Assembly: GCA_030544215.1 (NCBI GenBank) | Contig: JARZZO010000003.1 | Span: forward strand, 1,436,001 to 1,500,000 | DNA: 64,000 nt | DNA from: Zantedeschia hybrid cultivar | Taxonomy: Eukaryota; Streptophyta; Magnoliopsida; Alismatales; Araceae | Direction of reading: 5' to 3' | Shown here: one piece after another, positions 63,588 through 64,000 of the stretch | How the letters are laid out: each line of letters begins with the position of its first letter | Position numbering within the stretch: position 1 is the first letter of the stretch | Position numbers and translations under genes: made by a program | The notes under the pieces: generated by a model | What the model was told of the DNA's origin: nothing | Database searches by the model: none | What the model saw: the letters and a program-made list of their open reading frames with translations, nothing else

Positions 63588-63935
63588 GACGGCCACGCGC
63601 TGGCCGTCCGCTAGCTTGGACGGCCACGCACTGGCCGTCCGCCTGCCCATGGGCGGCCACGTGCTGGCCGTCCGCAGGCTTGGACGGCCACGCATTGGCC
63701 GTCCGCCAGCCCATGGGCGGCCACGTGCTGGCCGTCCGCAGGCTTGGACGGCCACGCATTGGCCGTCCGCGAGCCCATGGACGGCCATGTGCTGGCCGTC
63801 CGCAGGCTTGGACGGCCACGCATTGGCCGTCCACCAGCCCATGGACGGCCACGTGCTGGCCGTCCGCAGGGTTGGACGGCCGTGCACTGGCCGTCCGTCA
63901 CCAGCGTGGACGGCCACTTGCTGGCCGCCCGCCGG
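63588..63935. repeat. 64-bp palindromic array upstream of the PMD gene
   Basis: The word CCCATGGGCGGCCACGTGC recurs at 63646 and 63710, with related copies at 63774 and 63838 (exact 64-bp steps). Each unit has two GGACGGCC...GGCCGTCC stems. The array ends about 130 bp upstream of the PMD start codon (reading minus), so it occupies the presumed promoter or 5' leader. Many overlapping Arg/Pro-rich frames here are artefacts. Confidence 0.92.
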
Positions 63936-64000
63936 CTCTCCAGGAGCCTGCCCATCCGGAGTCTATTAAACAGAAAGTTAGTCATTCAGAGGCAGATTGC
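63936..64000. other. Window end, gypsy 3' region, nothing recognised
   Basis: The element continues past the window; no LTR start (TGTAGACACC) is seen before the end. Confidence 0.5.

Larger units (their letters stand above)
48991..64000 (+). mobile_element. Giant Tat/Ogre-type Ty3/gypsy element, 5' part
   Basis: The 5' LTR, primer site, palindromic leader array, gag, protease with G-patch, RT, two RNase H domains and integrase are present, then more than 5 kb of 3' region with an antisense spliced gene. RT before integrase gives the Ty3/gypsy order; a second RNase H after the degenerate first one is a hallmark of the Tat lineage. Extra genes in this position are known for Tat elements. The 3' LTR is not in the window, so the element exceeds 15 kb. 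It lies in the 5' LTR of Copia-3. Confidence 0.93.

Noticed and set aside
62973..63985. Many plus- and minus-strand Arg/Pro/Gly-rich frames up to 213 codons
   Set aside because: Those over the palindromic arrays and opposite exon 1 are composition artefacts; only the minus-strand exon 1 (63458-63138) joins in phase to the PMD gene.

Overview
The window reads as nuclear DNA of a flowering plant. The evidence is several plant-type MIR169 hairpins, Ty1/copia and Ty3/gypsy LTR retrotransposons primed by plant tRNAs, hAT-like MITEs, tRNA-derived SINEs, and a spliced plant-mobile-domain gene. Nothing seen fixes the species. No ordinary host protein-coding gene is supportable. The clearest host-type genes are microRNA genes.

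Layout. 1-4.57 kb: AT-rich intergenic DNA with old repeats and one hAT-like MITE. 4.57-12.40 kb: a decayed copia element (Copia-1, + strand) with both LTRs and a MITE nested in its RNase H region. 12.4-16.0 kb: intergenic DNA with a perfect 210-bp tandem duplication and a 417-bp tandem array carrying tiny TRIM-like LTRs. 16.1-36.8 kb: a dispersed, co-oriented MIR169 cluster with three good hairpins (16.57, 25.67, 36.47 kb) and two relics (16.75, 20.00 kb). MITEs, a LINE tail, SINEs and a 4.7-kb long inverted-repeat block (26.3-31.0 kb) lie between them. 38.4-39.15 kb: the 5' end of another copia element. From 39.16 kb the DNA is a nested stack: Copia-2 (- strand, degenerate) is split by Copia-3 (- strand, near-complete pol, gag internally deleted), whose 5' LTR is split by a giant Tat/Ogre-type Ty3/gypsy element (+ strand, 48,991 to beyond the window end).

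How the parts work together. The hairpins share a TATA box, flanking stem sequence and strand, so they look like local duplicates of one MIR169 transcription unit. In the third hairpin a change in the mature strand is matched by a compensating change in the star strand. The gypsy element has gag, protease plus a G-patch domain, reverse transcriptase, two RNase H domains and an integrase. Its RT is broken by one frameshift and one stop. Antisense to it, in its 3' region, lies an apparently intact 7-exon gene (775 codons, all introns phase 0 and GT-AG) encoding a plant mobile domain and a coiled coil. Three arrays of GACGGCC palindromes lie in the element leader, in intron 1 of that gene, and just upstream of its start codon.

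The least-explained structures are in the Copia-3 leader. Four hairpins there keep a constant 21-nt apical part on variable basal stems that still pair, some through G.U pairs that exist only on the element's sense strand. Upstream of them is a run of about a dozen short AT hairpins. All calls are by eye; divergence figures are rough hand estimates.
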